Shown here piece after piece: positions 54,964 through 63,971 of a stretch of 64,000 nt of DNA. Within the stretch, counting starts at the first letter, position 1, and each line of letters opens with the position of its first letter. The notes beneath the pieces are model-generated. The model did no database searches and had not been told where the DNA came from. It saw nothing but the letters and a program-made list of their open reading frames with translations. The DNA comes from Hyphomicrobium sp. CS1BSMeth3 (GTDB lineage: Bacteria > Pseudomonadota > Alphaproteobacteria > Rhizobiales > Hyphomicrobiaceae), in NCBI RefSeq assembly GCF_900117415.1, contig NZ_FPEI01000004.1:682001-746000 (forward strand), written 5' to 3'. The translations under genes were made by a program, and so were the position numbers.

Positions 54964-55866
54964 ATGGCCGACGTCACGTTCTCTCCCTCGTCCGCAGCCC
55001 TGGCGCGACCCAAGCGGCCGAACCCTGTGCTGCACTTCATCCGCAAGCAGCCGCTCGGCTTCATCGGCTTCCTCATCATCCTCATCTATTTCGGCCTTGC
55101 ATTCGGCGCCTACTGGATCTCGCCCTTCCACCCCGAGGAGATCGACTTCGCCGCCATGCTCGCCGCGCCGAGCCGCGAGCATCCCATGGGCACGGATCAG
55201 TACGGGCGCGACGTCTTCTCGCGCCTCGTGTATGGCGCCCGCACGGCCATGGCCGTCGGCATTCTCTCGGCCCTGCTCGGCTGCACGGCCGGCGCGCTGA
55301 TCGGCGCCACGTCCGGCTACTTCGGCGGCCGCATCGACAACATCATCCAGCGCGTCGTCGACATCATGCTGGCCTTTCCGATCATCGTTCTCGCGATGGT
55401 CGTCGTCGCCGTGCTCGGCAAGAACCTGCTGTTCGGCGTCGACATGAACCTGATCATCGCCATCGCGCTCCCCATGGTGCCCAAGATGGCCCGCATTGCG
55501 CGTTCCTCGACGCTGTCGATCGCCCAGATGCCCTACATCGACGCCGCGCGCGCCGCCGGCTATGGCCACACGCGCATCATCCTCCGCCACATCACGCCGA
55601 ACATCGTCGCCCCCTACCTCGTCATGGTGACGGCGTTCATTGCCCAGGCCATCCTGCTCGAGGCGAGCCTCTCCTTCCTCGGCCTCGGCGTCACCGAGCC
55701 GACACCCGCCTGGGGTCTCATGCTCTCCGGCGCCTCGGCGGACTTCTACAAGGCAGCACCCTGGATGATCATGTTCCCGGGCCTTGCCATCACGCTCGCC
55801 GTGTTCGCCTTCAACCTTTTCGGCGACAGCCTGCGCGACTGGCTCGACCCCAAGATGAAGGGCTGA
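54964..55866 (+). CDS. Peptide-type ABC importer permease (DppC type)
   Basis: A 300-residue integral membrane permease. It has the DppC landmarks HPMGTDQYGRDVFSRLVYGAR (about 76-96), RVVDIMLAFPIIVLAMVVVAVLG, the EAA-like loop AQMPYIDAARAAGYGHTRIILRHITPNI, and the C terminus GDSLRDWLDPKMKG. ATG 54964 follows GGGAGA. It completes the importer (fused ATPase, binding protein, two permeases). Confidence 0.94.
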   Translation: MADVTFSPSSAALARPKRPNPVLHFIRKQPLGFIGFLIILIYFGLAFGAYWISPFHPEEIDFAAMLAAPSREHPMGTDQYGRDVFSRLVYGARTAMAVGILSALLGCTAGALIGATSGYFGGRIDNIIQRVVDIMLAFPIIVLAMVVVAVLGKNLLFGVDMNLIIAIALPMVPKMARIARSSTLSIAQMPYIDAARAAGYGHTRIILRHITPNIVAPYLVMVTAFIAQAILLEASLSFLGLGVTEPTPAWGLMLSGASADFYKAAPWMIMFPGLAITLAVFAFNLFGDSLRDWLDPKMKG

Positions 55867-55921
55867 CCAGCCCGCCGTTCGCCGCAGGTGTCGTACACAT
55901 GACCGTGCTAAGCTCGCGGCC

Positions 55922-58504
55922 ATGCGTGCGCGTTCCAAATCCAGCCCTCTGAGCACCGCACGGCCGCGGACCAAGGCCGCGCCGGCCGTCGTGCTGCCCG
56001 AGCCGTTCGCCGGCTGGTTCGCACAGAAGGGCTGGCAGCCGCGCGCGCACCAGCTCGCGCTCCTTGCCCAGGCCGAGGCGCGCCGCTCGACCCTCCTCAT
56101 TGCCCCGACCGGCGCCGGCAAGACGCTCGCCGGCTTCCTACCGAGCCTTGTTGCCCTGCACGCCAACCGCGACCAGCCCGCCAAGACTTCCGGCCTGCGC
56201 ACGCTCTATATCTCGCCGCTGAAGGCGCTCGCGGTCGACATCGCGCGTAACCTGCTGACCCCGATCGAGGACATGGGCCTCGACATCCGTGTCGAGACAC
56301 GCACCGGCGATACGCCCGCGAGCAAACGCCAGCGCCAGCGGTTGCGCCCGCCCGAAATCCTGCTGACGACGCCCGAGCAGCTCGCGCTCCTGCTCGCGAG
56401 CCCGGATGCCGCCTACATCTTCGGCGATCTCGACACGCTCATCCTCGACGAGTTGCACGCGCTCGCGCCCTCGAAGCGCGGCGACCTCCTCGCGCTCGAC
56501 GTCGCCCGCCTCCGCGCGCTCGCGCCGAGCCTCATGTCGATCGGCCTCTCCGCGACGGTCGCCCAGCCGAGCGAGCTCCGCGCCTGGCTCACGCCGCAGA
56601 GGACGCCGGACACGACCATCCGGCTCGCCGATGTCGTGACCGTCGACGGCGGTGCCAAGCCGCAGATCATGATCCTCGAAACCGAAGGCGGCATGCCGAT
56701 CGCGAGCCACACCGCGCGCTATGCCGTGCCGGACGTACTCGCGGCCATTGCCCGCCATCGCCTCGCGCTCATCTTCGTCAACACGCGCATGCAGGCCGAG
56801 CTCATGTTCCAGGAGCTCTGGAAGGCAAACACGGAAAGCCTGCCCATTGCCCTCCACCACGGCTCGCTCGATGTGGGCCAGCGGCGCAAGGTCGAAGCGG
56901 CCATGTCGCGCGGCGCGCTGCGCGCCGTCGTCGCTACCTCCACGCTCGACCTCGGCATCGACTGGGGCGATGTCGATCTCGTCATCCACCTCGGCGCGCC
57001 GAAGGGCGCTTCCCGCCTCATCCAGCGCATTGGCCGCGCCAATCACCGCCTCGACGAGCCGTCGAATGCCATTCTCGTGCCGGCCAACCGCTTCGAGGTT
57101 CTCGAATGTCGCGCGGCGCTCGAAGCCGCGCTCGCCGGCGAGCAGGATGCCGTCATCCACCGCAAGGGCACCATGGACGTGCTCGCGCAGCACGTGCTCG
57201 GCATGGCCTGTGCCGGTCCCTTTCACGTCGACGTTCTCTACGAGGAAGTGCGCGCCGCATTGCCCTACACAGGCCTCTCACGCACCGACTTCGACCGTGT
57301 CGTCGATTTCGTTGCGACCGGCGGCTATGCACTGCGCCAATACGAGCGCTTCGCCCGCCTCAAGCCCGACGCCGAAGGCCGCTGGCGCCTGACGCATCCG
57401 AGCTTTGCCCAGCAGTACCGCATGAACGTCGGCACTATTGTCGAGAAGCCGCTGCTCAAGGTCCGCATGATCAGTGCGCGTCGCCGACGCCCCGGCTCGG
57501 CGCAGGGCCTCATGGGCGGACGGATGCTCGGCGAGATCGACGACGAGTTCGCCGCCGAGCTGAGCCCCGACGACACCTTCATGTTTGCGGGCCAGATCCT
57601 GCGCATGGAAGGCCTCACGGACGAGGAGCTGCTCGTCTCGCGCTCCAATGCCAAAGACCCGAAGGTGCCGAGCTACCCGGGCGGGCGCTTCCCGCTCTCG
57701 ACGCACCTCGCCGCGCGCGTCAGGCAGATGCTCGCCGATCCGGCACACTGGCAGAGCCTGCCACCTTCCGTCGCCCACTGGCTCGAAATCCAGCAGCGCG
57801 TCTCGATGATCCCCGCCGCCGACGAAGTCCTCGTCGAGACCTTTCCGCGCAACCAGCGCCACTATCTCGCGATCTATCCCTTCGAGGGCCGCATCGCGCA
57901 CCAGACGCTCGGGATGCTGCTCACGCGCCGCCTGCACCGTGCCGGCGCCTTGCCCCTCGGCTTCGTCGCCAATGACTACGCCCTCTCGGTCTGGGCTGCC
58001 CGCGACATCGGACGCATGCTCGCAGACGGCGAGCTCGATCTCGCCGATCTCTTCGACGAGGACATGCTCGGCGATGATCTCGAAGCCTGGCTCGCCGAGA
58101 CGAGCCTCATGCGCCGCACGTTCCGCACCTGCGCCGTGATCGCCGGCCTCGTCGAGCGGCGCGCGCCCCGCCACAAGAAGAACAGCCGCCAGCTCTCCAT
58201 CTCGACCAACCTCATTTATGACGTATTGCGCCGGCACGACCCGCACCACATTCTCCTCGAAGCGGCCTATCAGGACGCGGCAACGGGTCTCCTGGATATC
58301 CAGCGCCTCGCCGGCTTCCTGGCGCGAATCAAAGGGAGAATCAGGCATAGTGCGCTCGATCGCGTATCGCCTCTCGCGGTGCCGCTGATCGTCGAGCTCG
58401 GCCGCGAATCAGTTCACGGCGCCTCTGCCGAGGAACTGCTCAGAGAAGCGGCCGAAGAGCTCATCGCCGAAGCCGCAGAACCCGGAAGCCTGGAGGCCCG
58501 ATGA
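55922..58504 (+). CDS. Lhr-like DEXH-box helicase (ligase-associated DNA damage response type)
   Basis: An 860-residue superfamily-2 helicase. The P-loop APTGAGKT is at 61-68; motif II is DELH (about 178-181) rather than DEVH; motif III is GLSATVAQP; motif VI is QRIGRANHR. The long Lhr-type core follows, with NQRHYLAIYPFEGR and LLTRRLHRAGALPLGF. The family is found with a DNA ligase, a metallo-beta-lactamase exonuclease and PdeM. Only PdeM is encoded here, immediately downstream with a 4-bp overlap. Its role in damage tolerance is inferred from the family. Confidence 0.93.
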   Translation: MRARSKSSPLSTARPRTKAAPAVVLPEPFAGWFAQKGWQPRAHQLALLAQAEARRSTLLIAPTGAGKTLAGFLPSLVALHANRDQPAKTSGLRTLYISPLKALAVDIARNLLTPIEDMGLDIRVETRTGDTPASKRQRQRLRPPEILLTTPEQLALLLASPDAAYIFGDLDTLILDELHALAPSKRGDLLALDVARLRALAPSLMSIGLSATVAQPSELRAWLTPQRTPDTTIRLADVVTVDGGAKPQIMILETEGGMPIASHTARYAVPDVLAAIARHRLALIFVNTRMQAELMFQELWKANTESLPIALHHGSLDVGQRRKVEAAMSRGALRAVVATSTLDLGIDWGDVDLVIHLGAPKGASRLIQRIGRANHRLDEPSNAILVPANRFEVLECRAALEAALAGEQDAVIHRKGTMDVLAQHVLGMACAGPFHVDVLYEEVRAALPYTGLSRTDFDRVVDFVATGGYALRQYERFARLKPDAEGRWRLTHPSFAQQYRMNVGTIVEKPLLKVRMISARRRRPGSAQGLMGGRMLGEIDDEFAAELSPDDTFMFAGQILRMEGLTDEELLVSRSNAKDPKVPSYPGGRFPLSTHLAARVRQMLADPAHWQSLPPSVAHWLEIQQRVSMIPAADEVLVETFPRNQRHYLAIYPFEGRIAHQTLGMLLTRRLHRAGALPLGFVANDYALSVWAARDIGRMLADGELDLADLFDEDMLGDDLEAWLAETSLMRRTFRTCAVIAGLVERRAPRHKKNSRQLSISTNLIYDVLRRHDPHHILLEAAYQDAATGLLDIQRLAGFLARIKGRIRHSALDRVSPLAVPLIVELGRESVHGASAEELLREAAEELIAEAAEPGSLEAR

Positions 58505-59229
58505 ACGTTTTTGCGTTGAGCCCCGAGCGAGACCGCATGAGCGATAGCGCCAGCCAGCCGCTCGCGATCTGCGGCAAGCAGCTCCTCGCCGATATGTCCG
58601 GCGCGCTCTACTGGCCGGGCGAGCGCGCGCTCATCGTTGCCGACCTCCACCTGGAAAAAGCCTCGGCGCACGCCGAGCGCGGCACGCTGCTGCCACCTTA
58701 CGACACGCGCGAGACGCTCGAACGCCTCGCGACCGTCATCGAGCGGTACGATCCCGAGGTCGTCATCTCGCTCGGCGACAGCCTGCACGATCGCGGCGCT
58801 GCGAAGCGCATTTCGTCCGGCGATCTCGCCGCGCTGCGCATTCTGCAGGAGGATCGCCGCTGGATCTGGATCACCGGCAACCACGATCCCGAGATCGGTC
58901 ACCAGCTCGGCGGCGAGGTCGTGGATGGGCTCGCCGTCGGCGGCCTGCGCCTCGTCCACTTGCCGACCGAAGGGCACGCGACCCACGAAATTGCCGGCCA
59001 TCTGCATCCGGCCGCCCGCCTCTCGCTCTACGGCCACACGCTGAGGCGCCCCTGCTTCATCGGCAACCGCCTCCGGCTCGTGCTGCCCGCATTCGGCACG
59101 TTCACAGGCGGCCTCAATGTGCTCGATCCGGCCTTCCTGCCGCTTTTCGGCAATGATGGCTTCGGAGTGTGGATGCTCGGGCAGGAAGGCGTCTATCCTG
59201 TTGCCACGCGCCAGCTCTACGGCGACTGA
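58501..59229 (+). CDS. pdeM: Ligase-associated DNA damage response metallophosphoesterase PdeM
   Basis: A 242-residue calcineurin-like enzyme with all metal-site motifs: ADLHLEK, SLGDSLHD, TGNHDPE, GHLHP and GHTLRRPCF. The family comprises phosphodiesterases/endonucleases coupled to Lhr-like helicases. The start ATG overlaps the helicase stop (ATGA), indicating coupled translation. It contrasts with the incomplete metal site of the related protein at 1883-2761. An alternative start at ATG 58537 would remove 12 residues. Confidence 0.93.
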   Translation: MNVFALSPERDRMSDSASQPLAICGKQLLADMSGALYWPGERALIVADLHLEKASAHAERGTLLPPYDTRETLERLATVIERYDPEVVISLGDSLHDRGAAKRISSGDLAALRILQEDRRWIWITGNHDPEIGHQLGGEVVDGLAVGGLRLVHLPTEGHATHEIAGHLHPAARLSLYGHTLRRPCFIGNRLRLVLPAFGTFTGGLNVLDPAFLPLFGNDGFGVWMLGQEGVYPVATRQLYGD

Positions 59230-59254
59230 CACCGGGGCGTGCCGCGCTTCTTCC

Positions 59255-59368
59255 CCTTCTCCCCGTTCTTACGGGGAGAAGGTCGGGATGAGGGGCGGCG
59301 ACATACGCATACGTCGGCAGTTGCCGCCGCCCCTCACCCTGGCCCTCTCCCCGCGCGCGGGGAGAGGG
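59255..59368. repeat. GC-rich palindromic intergenic repeat, copy 2
   Basis: Hairpins are 59255-59265 / 59272-59282 (CCTTCTCCCCG / CGGGGAGAAGG), 59290-59300 / 59325-59335 (GAGGGGCGGCG / CGCCGCCCCTC) and 59343-59353 / 59358-59368. Its reverse complement aligns with copy 1 along most of the length, so it is inverted. It ends 18 nt upstream of the PIF1-like helicase start. Confidence 0.88.
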
Positions 59369-59386
59369 GAATAGAGGAACACACTC

Positions 59387-60715
59387 TTGGCGCAGGAACT
59401 GTCAGCCAGACCAATCGCACGAAAGTGGCCCACCACTCTCGCACCGACGCCCGAGTACGAGGCCGCGCTCGACTATCTGAGCGAGGATGGCGGACATCTC
59501 TTCATCACGGGCCGCGCCGGCACCGGAAAATCGACGCTGCTGCGCGCGCTCTGCGACATGATGGAGGACGAGCACGTCGTCGTCGCGCCAACAGGGCTCG
59601 CCGCGGTCAATGTCGGCGGTCAGACGATCCATTCTTTCTTCGGCCTGCCGCCGCGCCTCATCCGCCCCGAGGACATCCGCCGCAGCCGCAATGGCGCCGT
59701 CATGCGCAAGCTGAAGCTGCTGGTGATCGACGAGGTCTCCATGGTCCGCTCGGACCTCATGTGGGCCATCGACCAGTCCTTGCGCATCAACCGCGGCCGC
59801 CCGCGCGAGCCCTTCGGCGGCGTGCGCCTCGTGCTCTTCGGCGACCTGCACCAGCTCCCACCCGTCGTGCAGGAGGCCGAGGTCGCGGCCCATCTCGAAG
59901 AAACGCACGGCGGCCCGTTCTTCTTCAGCATCTCGGCCCTGCGCGAGGGCGTCGGCACGTACCTGCTCGAGCTCTCGCACGTCTTCCGCCAGAGCGATGA
60001 GGCGCTCATCGACGTGCTGACGCGCGTGCGCGGCGGCGATGTCGAGGCCGAGCATCTCGAGCTGCTGAACTCGCGCGTCGCGCCTATCCGCACGCTCGCC
60101 GAGGGCGAGCCCTATGTCATTCTGACGCCGACCAATGCCGCCGCCAACCGCATCAACATGGCCTACCTCGATGCGCTTCCCGCGGCGCCCATCGCATTCT
60201 CCGCGACGACGACCGGCGAATTCTCGCAAGGCGCCCACCCGACCGACGAGACGCTCGTGCTGAAGGTCGGCGCCAAGGTCATGCTGCTGCGCAACGACTC
60301 CGAGCGCCGCTGGGTCAATGGCACGATCGCGCGCATCTCCCGCCTGGACGAAAAGCGCGTCTGGATCGAGGTCGACGGCAAGGAGCACGAAGTCGAAGCC
60401 GTCACGTGGGAGGCGCGCCGCTATGCCTACGACACCACGGCGCAAAAAATTGTCGAGAGCGTCGCCGGCACCTTCAAGCAGTTTCCCGTGCGCCTAGCCT
60501 GGGCTCTGACGATCCACAAATCACAGGGTCTGACGCTCGACCGCGTCTATATCGACCTTGGACGCGGAACGTTCGCCCACGGACAGGCTTACGTGGCCCT
60601 CTCTCGCTGCCGGTCGCTCGAAGGGTTGGCCCTCGCTCGACCACTCCGGCCGAGCGATATCCTTTTCGACCCCGCCGCCATGGGTTATCGGGAGATTTTT
60701 CCCACACTGACTTGA
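59387..60715 (+). CDS. PIF1-like ATP-dependent DNA helicase
   Basis: A 442-residue superfamily-1B helicase. The P-loop TGRAGTGKST is at 41-50, followed by APTGLAAVNVGGQTIHSFFG, the Walker B region VIDEVSMVR and GDLHQLPPV. The C-terminal 2B/UvrD-like region contains LTIHKSQGLTLDRVYID and AYVALSRC. PIF1 relatives unwind G-quadruplexes and stalled forks. TTG 59387 follows AGAGGAA at good spacing. No nuclease domain is present. Confidence 0.9.
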   Translation: MAQELSARPIARKWPTTLAPTPEYEAALDYLSEDGGHLFITGRAGTGKSTLLRALCDMMEDEHVVVAPTGLAAVNVGGQTIHSFFGLPPRLIRPEDIRRSRNGAVMRKLKLLVIDEVSMVRSDLMWAIDQSLRINRGRPREPFGGVRLVLFGDLHQLPPVVQEAEVAAHLEETHGGPFFFSISALREGVGTYLLELSHVFRQSDEALIDVLTRVRGGDVEAEHLELLNSRVAPIRTLAEGEPYVILTPTNAAANRINMAYLDALPAAPIAFSATTTGEFSQGAHPTDETLVLKVGAKVMLLRNDSERRWVNGTIARISRLDEKRVWIEVDGKEHEVEAVTWEARRYAYDTTAQKIVESVAGTFKQFPVRLAWALTIHKSQGLTLDRVYIDLGRGTFAHGQAYVALSRCRSLEGLALARPLRPSDILFDPAAMGYREIFPTLT

Positions 60716-60858
60716 ACTTAGCGCTCGGCTTCGGTGCTACACGACGCTCGTCGTTTACCTTGCAGTCAATAGGCGATACAGCCATGCCTATGACTTTTGA
60801 GTGATGTGCCGACGGCCAAGAGCGGTTAGGGTATTTGGAGAATTCATTTGAGTTGGCC

Positions 60859-61698
60859 ATGCCTATGGACGAATTCGAGGCGGACGACGTCGCCCCACCG
60901 GGCAGCGAGGTGACTTCGTCGGGCACGCCCCGGCGACAGCCTCTCTATGTCCAGATCGCTGCGACGCTGGCGGCACAGATTGCCCATGGCAATCACCCGG
61001 TCGGCTCGCTCCTCCCGACCGAGGCTGAGCTGCAGCAGCAGTTCCACGTCTCGCGCTACGTCGTGCGCCAGGCCATCCAGCACCTGCGCTCCATGGGACT
61101 GGTCACGGCCCGCAAAGGCGTCGGCACGCGCGTCGAGGCGCGCCAGGCCGCGGCCCGCTTCCTCCTCACCATGCACTCCGTCGGCGACATTCGACAGTAC
61201 GCGACAGGCATGCGCCTCGAGATCCAGGAAGTCGACGAAACCGTCCTGCGCGGCAGCAAGGCGGCGCTCATCGGCTCGCGCCCTGGCCGGCGCTTCCTGC
61301 GGATCACCGGCGTTCGCCGCCGCGATCGCGACAACAAGCCGATCAGCCATGCCGAGATTTTCGTCGATGACGCCTTCAGCGCCATCAAGTCCGAGATCCC
61401 GACCGTCGGCATCGCCATCTGGGAAATGATCGAGCGTCGCTCAGGCGAGACCCTGGTCGAGGTCGAGCAGCAGATCGATGCCGTCACTCTGGACCGCGAG
61501 CACGCACACCTCCTCGAGGTCGCCGAGGGCACGCCTGCACTGCGCGTCATCCGCCGCTACTACGTCACGGGCCGCCGTCTGGTCGAGCTCTCGATCAACC
61601 TCCATCCGGCCAATCGCTTTTCCTACAACATGCGCATCAAGCGGGATGTCGGCGAAGCCGTACCTCTCACGCGCAATCCGCGCTCGGGCAAGAAGTAG
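60859..61698 (+). CDS. GntR-family transcriptional regulator with UTRA domain (second copy)
   Basis: About 279 residues: a winged helix (PLYVQIAATLAAQIAHGNHPVGSLLPTEAELQQQFHVSRYVVRQAIQHLRSMGLVTARKGVGTRVEARQ) and a UTRA domain ending RVIRRYYVTGRRLVELSINLHPANRFSYNMRI. The start is uncertain (60835 TTG, 60853 TTG, 60859 ATG or 60865 ATG). A near-copy of the start sequence, GCCATGCCTATGAC, lies 76 bp upstream. Target genes are not obvious; msrA follows convergently 23 bp away. Confidence 0.88.
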   Translation: MPMDEFEADDVAPPGSEVTSSGTPRRQPLYVQIAATLAAQIAHGNHPVGSLLPTEAELQQQFHVSRYVVRQAIQHLRSMGLVTARKGVGTRVEARQAAARFLLTMHSVGDIRQYATGMRLEIQEVDETVLRGSKAALIGSRPGRRFLRITGVRRRDRDNKPISHAEIFVDDAFSAIKSEIPTVGIAIWEMIERRSGETLVEVEQQIDAVTLDREHAHLLEVAEGTPALRVIRRYYVTGRRLVELSINLHPANRFSYNMRIKRDVGEAVPLTRNPRSGKK

Positions 61699-61721
61699 GC
61701 AGCCCCGCGATCCGCGGCCGA

Positions 61722-62369
61722 TCACTGCGTCGGCTTGCCCCAGATGGCTTCGAGCCGGTCATCGCGTCCGCAACGATAGCGGTAGTACTTATAGCGCAGC
61801 GGATTCTTGACGTAGTAGTTCTGGTGATAGTCCTCAGCTGGCGTGAACGGTCCCGCATCACGCACGACCGTCGCGATCGGCTGCTTGAATGGGCCTGATA
61901 CCGCAAGCGCCGCCTTCGAGGCCTCGGCCAGCTTCTTCTGCTCCGGCGTATGGGTAAAGATCGCAGTCGTATAGGACTCGCCGCGATCACAGAACTGGCC
62001 ACCCGCGTCATAAGGATCGACATTCCGCCAGTACACGTCGAGCAGCTTCTCGTAGGTGACCTTTGTCGGGTCATAGAGGACCTGCACGACCTCGATATGG
62101 CCCGTGCCGCCGGCCGTCACCTGCTGGTAGGTCGGATTGGGCGTCGTGCCTCCCATGAAGCCCGAGGTCGTCGAGACCACGCCATCCAGCGCGTCGTAGG
62201 GCGGCTCCATGCACCAGAAACAGCCGCCCGCGAAGGTGGCGACGACAAGCTTCGCGGATTTCTCGGCTTCCGAGGACGGCGCCTGCGCGAGGACGGCAGC
62301 CGTCATAAAAAAAGCTGCCGCGAGGAGGCCTGCAACGAACGAAGCGATCTTTCCTGAGGATGTACGCAT
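61722..62369 (-). CDS. msrA: Exported peptide methionine sulfoxide reductase MsrA
   Basis: A 215-residue enzyme reducing methionine-S-sulfoxide in proteins. The catalytic motif GCFWCMEPPY is near residues 49-58, and GGTTPNPTYQQVTAGGTGHIEVVQVLYDP is present. The C-terminal Cys in YRYRCGRD can resolve the disulfide. An N-terminal signal segment (ASFVAGLLAAAFFMTAAVLAQA) directs it to the periplasm, which is less common than cytosolic MsrA. No MsrB is next to it. Confidence 0.95.
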   Translation of the reverse strand: MRTSSGKIASFVAGLLAAAFFMTAAVLAQAPSSEAEKSAKLVVATFAGGCFWCMEPPYDALDGVVSTTSGFMGGTTPNPTYQQVTAGGTGHIEVVQVLYDPTKVTYEKLLDVYWRNVDPYDAGGQFCDRGESYTTAIFTHTPEQKKLAEASKAALAVSGPFKQPIATVVRDAGPFTPAEDYHQNYYVKNPLRYKYYRYRCGRDDRLEAIWGKPTQ

Positions 62370-62471
62370 CGGACTTCCTCAACTCGGCACGCACTACGGC
62401 CTACGAGAATGGCCTCAGCGTACGGCGAGAGCAATCGGGCGGCAAGGCGCTCGCTGAAGGTCGCGAGCTGC

Positions 62472-63410
62472 TCAGGGCAGAAAGCCCTTCTCCAGGCTCA
62501 GGTCCTGGGAAAGGCGCTGCTTGCCCTTGGCCGTGCGCACGCGGAAGCTCCAGGCGAGATCCGTCCCGCCTTCCTCCGATGAGTGCGAGCGCACCTGGAC
62601 GGCGAGCGTTTCCCCCGCCTTCAGTTCCATAGGCTCGAGCGCCGGCAGAAAGAGCTGCTCCCAGTGCGTCGGCGCGGCGAGCGGCGATGTCGAGAGCACG
62701 ACGCCCGGCACCAGCTCCGCCACCCACCAGACGGCAAGACCGTGCACGGTGACCGGAGCCGCGATTGGCCACTCCGCCGTCCCCTTGCGCGCAAAGCGAT
62801 TGCGCGCGTGGAAGTCGAGGCGATCCCAGGTAACGGCCGTGCGCCCCTTGTCCAACAGCTCGGCCGGCGGGAACACGCGCACATAGGCATTATTGAGGCT
62901 CATGGTATTGGCCGGGCCGAAGTTCAGCCCGCGACCAATGCGCTCCCAGGCCACGAGCTCATCGCGGCAGCGCGACGCGATCACCGGCGCGACCATCTGC
63001 TCGAGCCCGCCCGGAATGAGCACGCCGCCAGGCTTCAAATGCCGCGCCTTGGCATCGTTCATGGTCTCGACGAGAAATTCCTCGAGCGCGTAGTTGCCGA
63101 GCGTCTCGGTGACCACGACGTCGGCGCGCTCGGGCTCGATGATCTCGGTCGAGCGCATGGGAATGAGCTCGATGTTGCGCAGCTTGTTCAGCTTGACCAG
63201 ACGCTCGGCGAGCGCGCCGATCTCCGCGAACTCGTACGCGATCACTTTCCGCGCACCGAGCTTGGCCGCGATCATGGCGAGAACGCCACTGCCCGTGCCG
63301 ATGTCGGCAACGACCGTCTCACCCTTGCGGATGACTTTGGCGAGGGCGCGCTCGAACGCCGCGAGGCGGCCGATGTCGGCAATGAGCGAGCGATGATACT
63401 CGATGCGCAT
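62472..63410 (-). CDS. PRMT-like class I SAM-dependent methyltransferase
   Basis: A 312-residue protein with SAM motif I (VVADIGTGSGVLAMIAAKLGA), the double-E loop ETLGNYALEEFLVE (about 100-113) and a late THW motif (APTHWEQLFLPAL) with a C-terminal beta-barrel. This is the layout of eukaryotic protein arginine methyltransferases and their rarer bacterial relatives. A protein arginine or small-molecule substrate cannot be decided. No partner gene is obvious. Confidence 0.88.
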   Translation of the reverse strand: MRIEYHRSLIADIGRLAAFERALAKVIRKGETVVADIGTGSGVLAMIAAKLGARKVIAYEFAEIGALAERLVKLNKLRNIELIPMRSTEIIEPERADVVVTETLGNYALEEFLVETMNDAKARHLKPGGVLIPGGLEQMVAPVIASRCRDELVAWERIGRGLNFGPANTMSLNNAYVRVFPPAELLDKGRTAVTWDRLDFHARNRFARKGTAEWPIAAPVTVHGLAVWWVAELVPGVVLSTSPLAAPTHWEQLFLPALEPMELKAGETLAVQVRSHSSEEGGTDLAWSFRVRTAKGKQRLSQDLSLEKGFLP

Positions 63411-63472
63411 ATGTTGGGGTCACCTGGGGCTGGCGCCGGCTTATGCTCGGATCATCGGGCCAGCAGCAGGAC

Positions 63473-63545
63473 GAGGGGCGACGCATAATATCGGCACCAT
63501 ACGCCGCCCCTCGCCGTGGTCCTCTCTCCGCGAGCGCGAAGAGGG
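63473..63545. repeat. GC-rich palindromic intergenic repeat, truncated copy 3
   Basis: The central arms are partly kept (GAGGGGCG / CGCCGCCCCTC, 63473-63480 / 63502-63512), and the last hairpin is reduced to CCTCT / AGAGG. The orientation matches copy 2, and the first hairpin is missing. It lies between the methyltransferase gene and the NTF2-fold gene. Confidence 0.75.
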
Positions 63546-63587
63546 ATGCCATAAGTCGATCAGAAAAGTCCAAACAATCACTGAAGA

Positions 63588-63971
63588 TCAGCCGATGGTC
63601 TTCCAGTACGTGTCCTTCTTGGTCACATAGCCGTCGCGGAACTCCCAGAGGTCGCAGCCCACGAGATCGATCGGCGCGCCGCCGTTCTTCGGTGTACCGC
63701 GCACGATCCATTCCGAGATGGCCTTCGACTGATCGACAATCCAGTGACGTATCTCTTCCCAGCGCATGTCCGGGATGTCGCGGTAGCGCGCACTCAGAAC
63801 CTCGCCGATCGCGGCCTTGCCGATAAGACGACGGCCTTCGGGCGCATTCGGACCGCGCGCCATGACCCATTCGCAGTCGTCGGCGAAGTGCGACAGGATC
63901 GCATCGACATCCTGCTTGTTGAAGCCATCCTGGATCTCGTCCAGCAGGGCAATCGTGACCTGTCGTGCCAT
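63588..63971 (-). CDS. NTF2-fold (SnoaL-like) protein
   Basis: A 127-residue cystatin/NTF2-like protein: an N-terminal helix followed by NKQDVDAILSHFADDCEWVMARGPNAPEGRRLIGKAAIGEVLSARYRDIPDMRWE, then a hydrophobic pocket region with VGCDLWEFRDGYVTKKDTYWKTI. The family includes polyketide cyclases, dehydratases and many small-molecule binders. Substrate unknown. The gene is complete, starting 29 bases before the window end. Confidence 0.88.
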   Translation of the reverse strand: MARQVTIALLDEIQDGFNKQDVDAILSHFADDCEWVMARGPNAPEGRRLIGKAAIGEVLSARYRDIPDMRWEEIRHWIVDQSKAISEWIVRGTPKNGGAPIDLVGCDLWEFRDGYVTKKDTYWKTIG

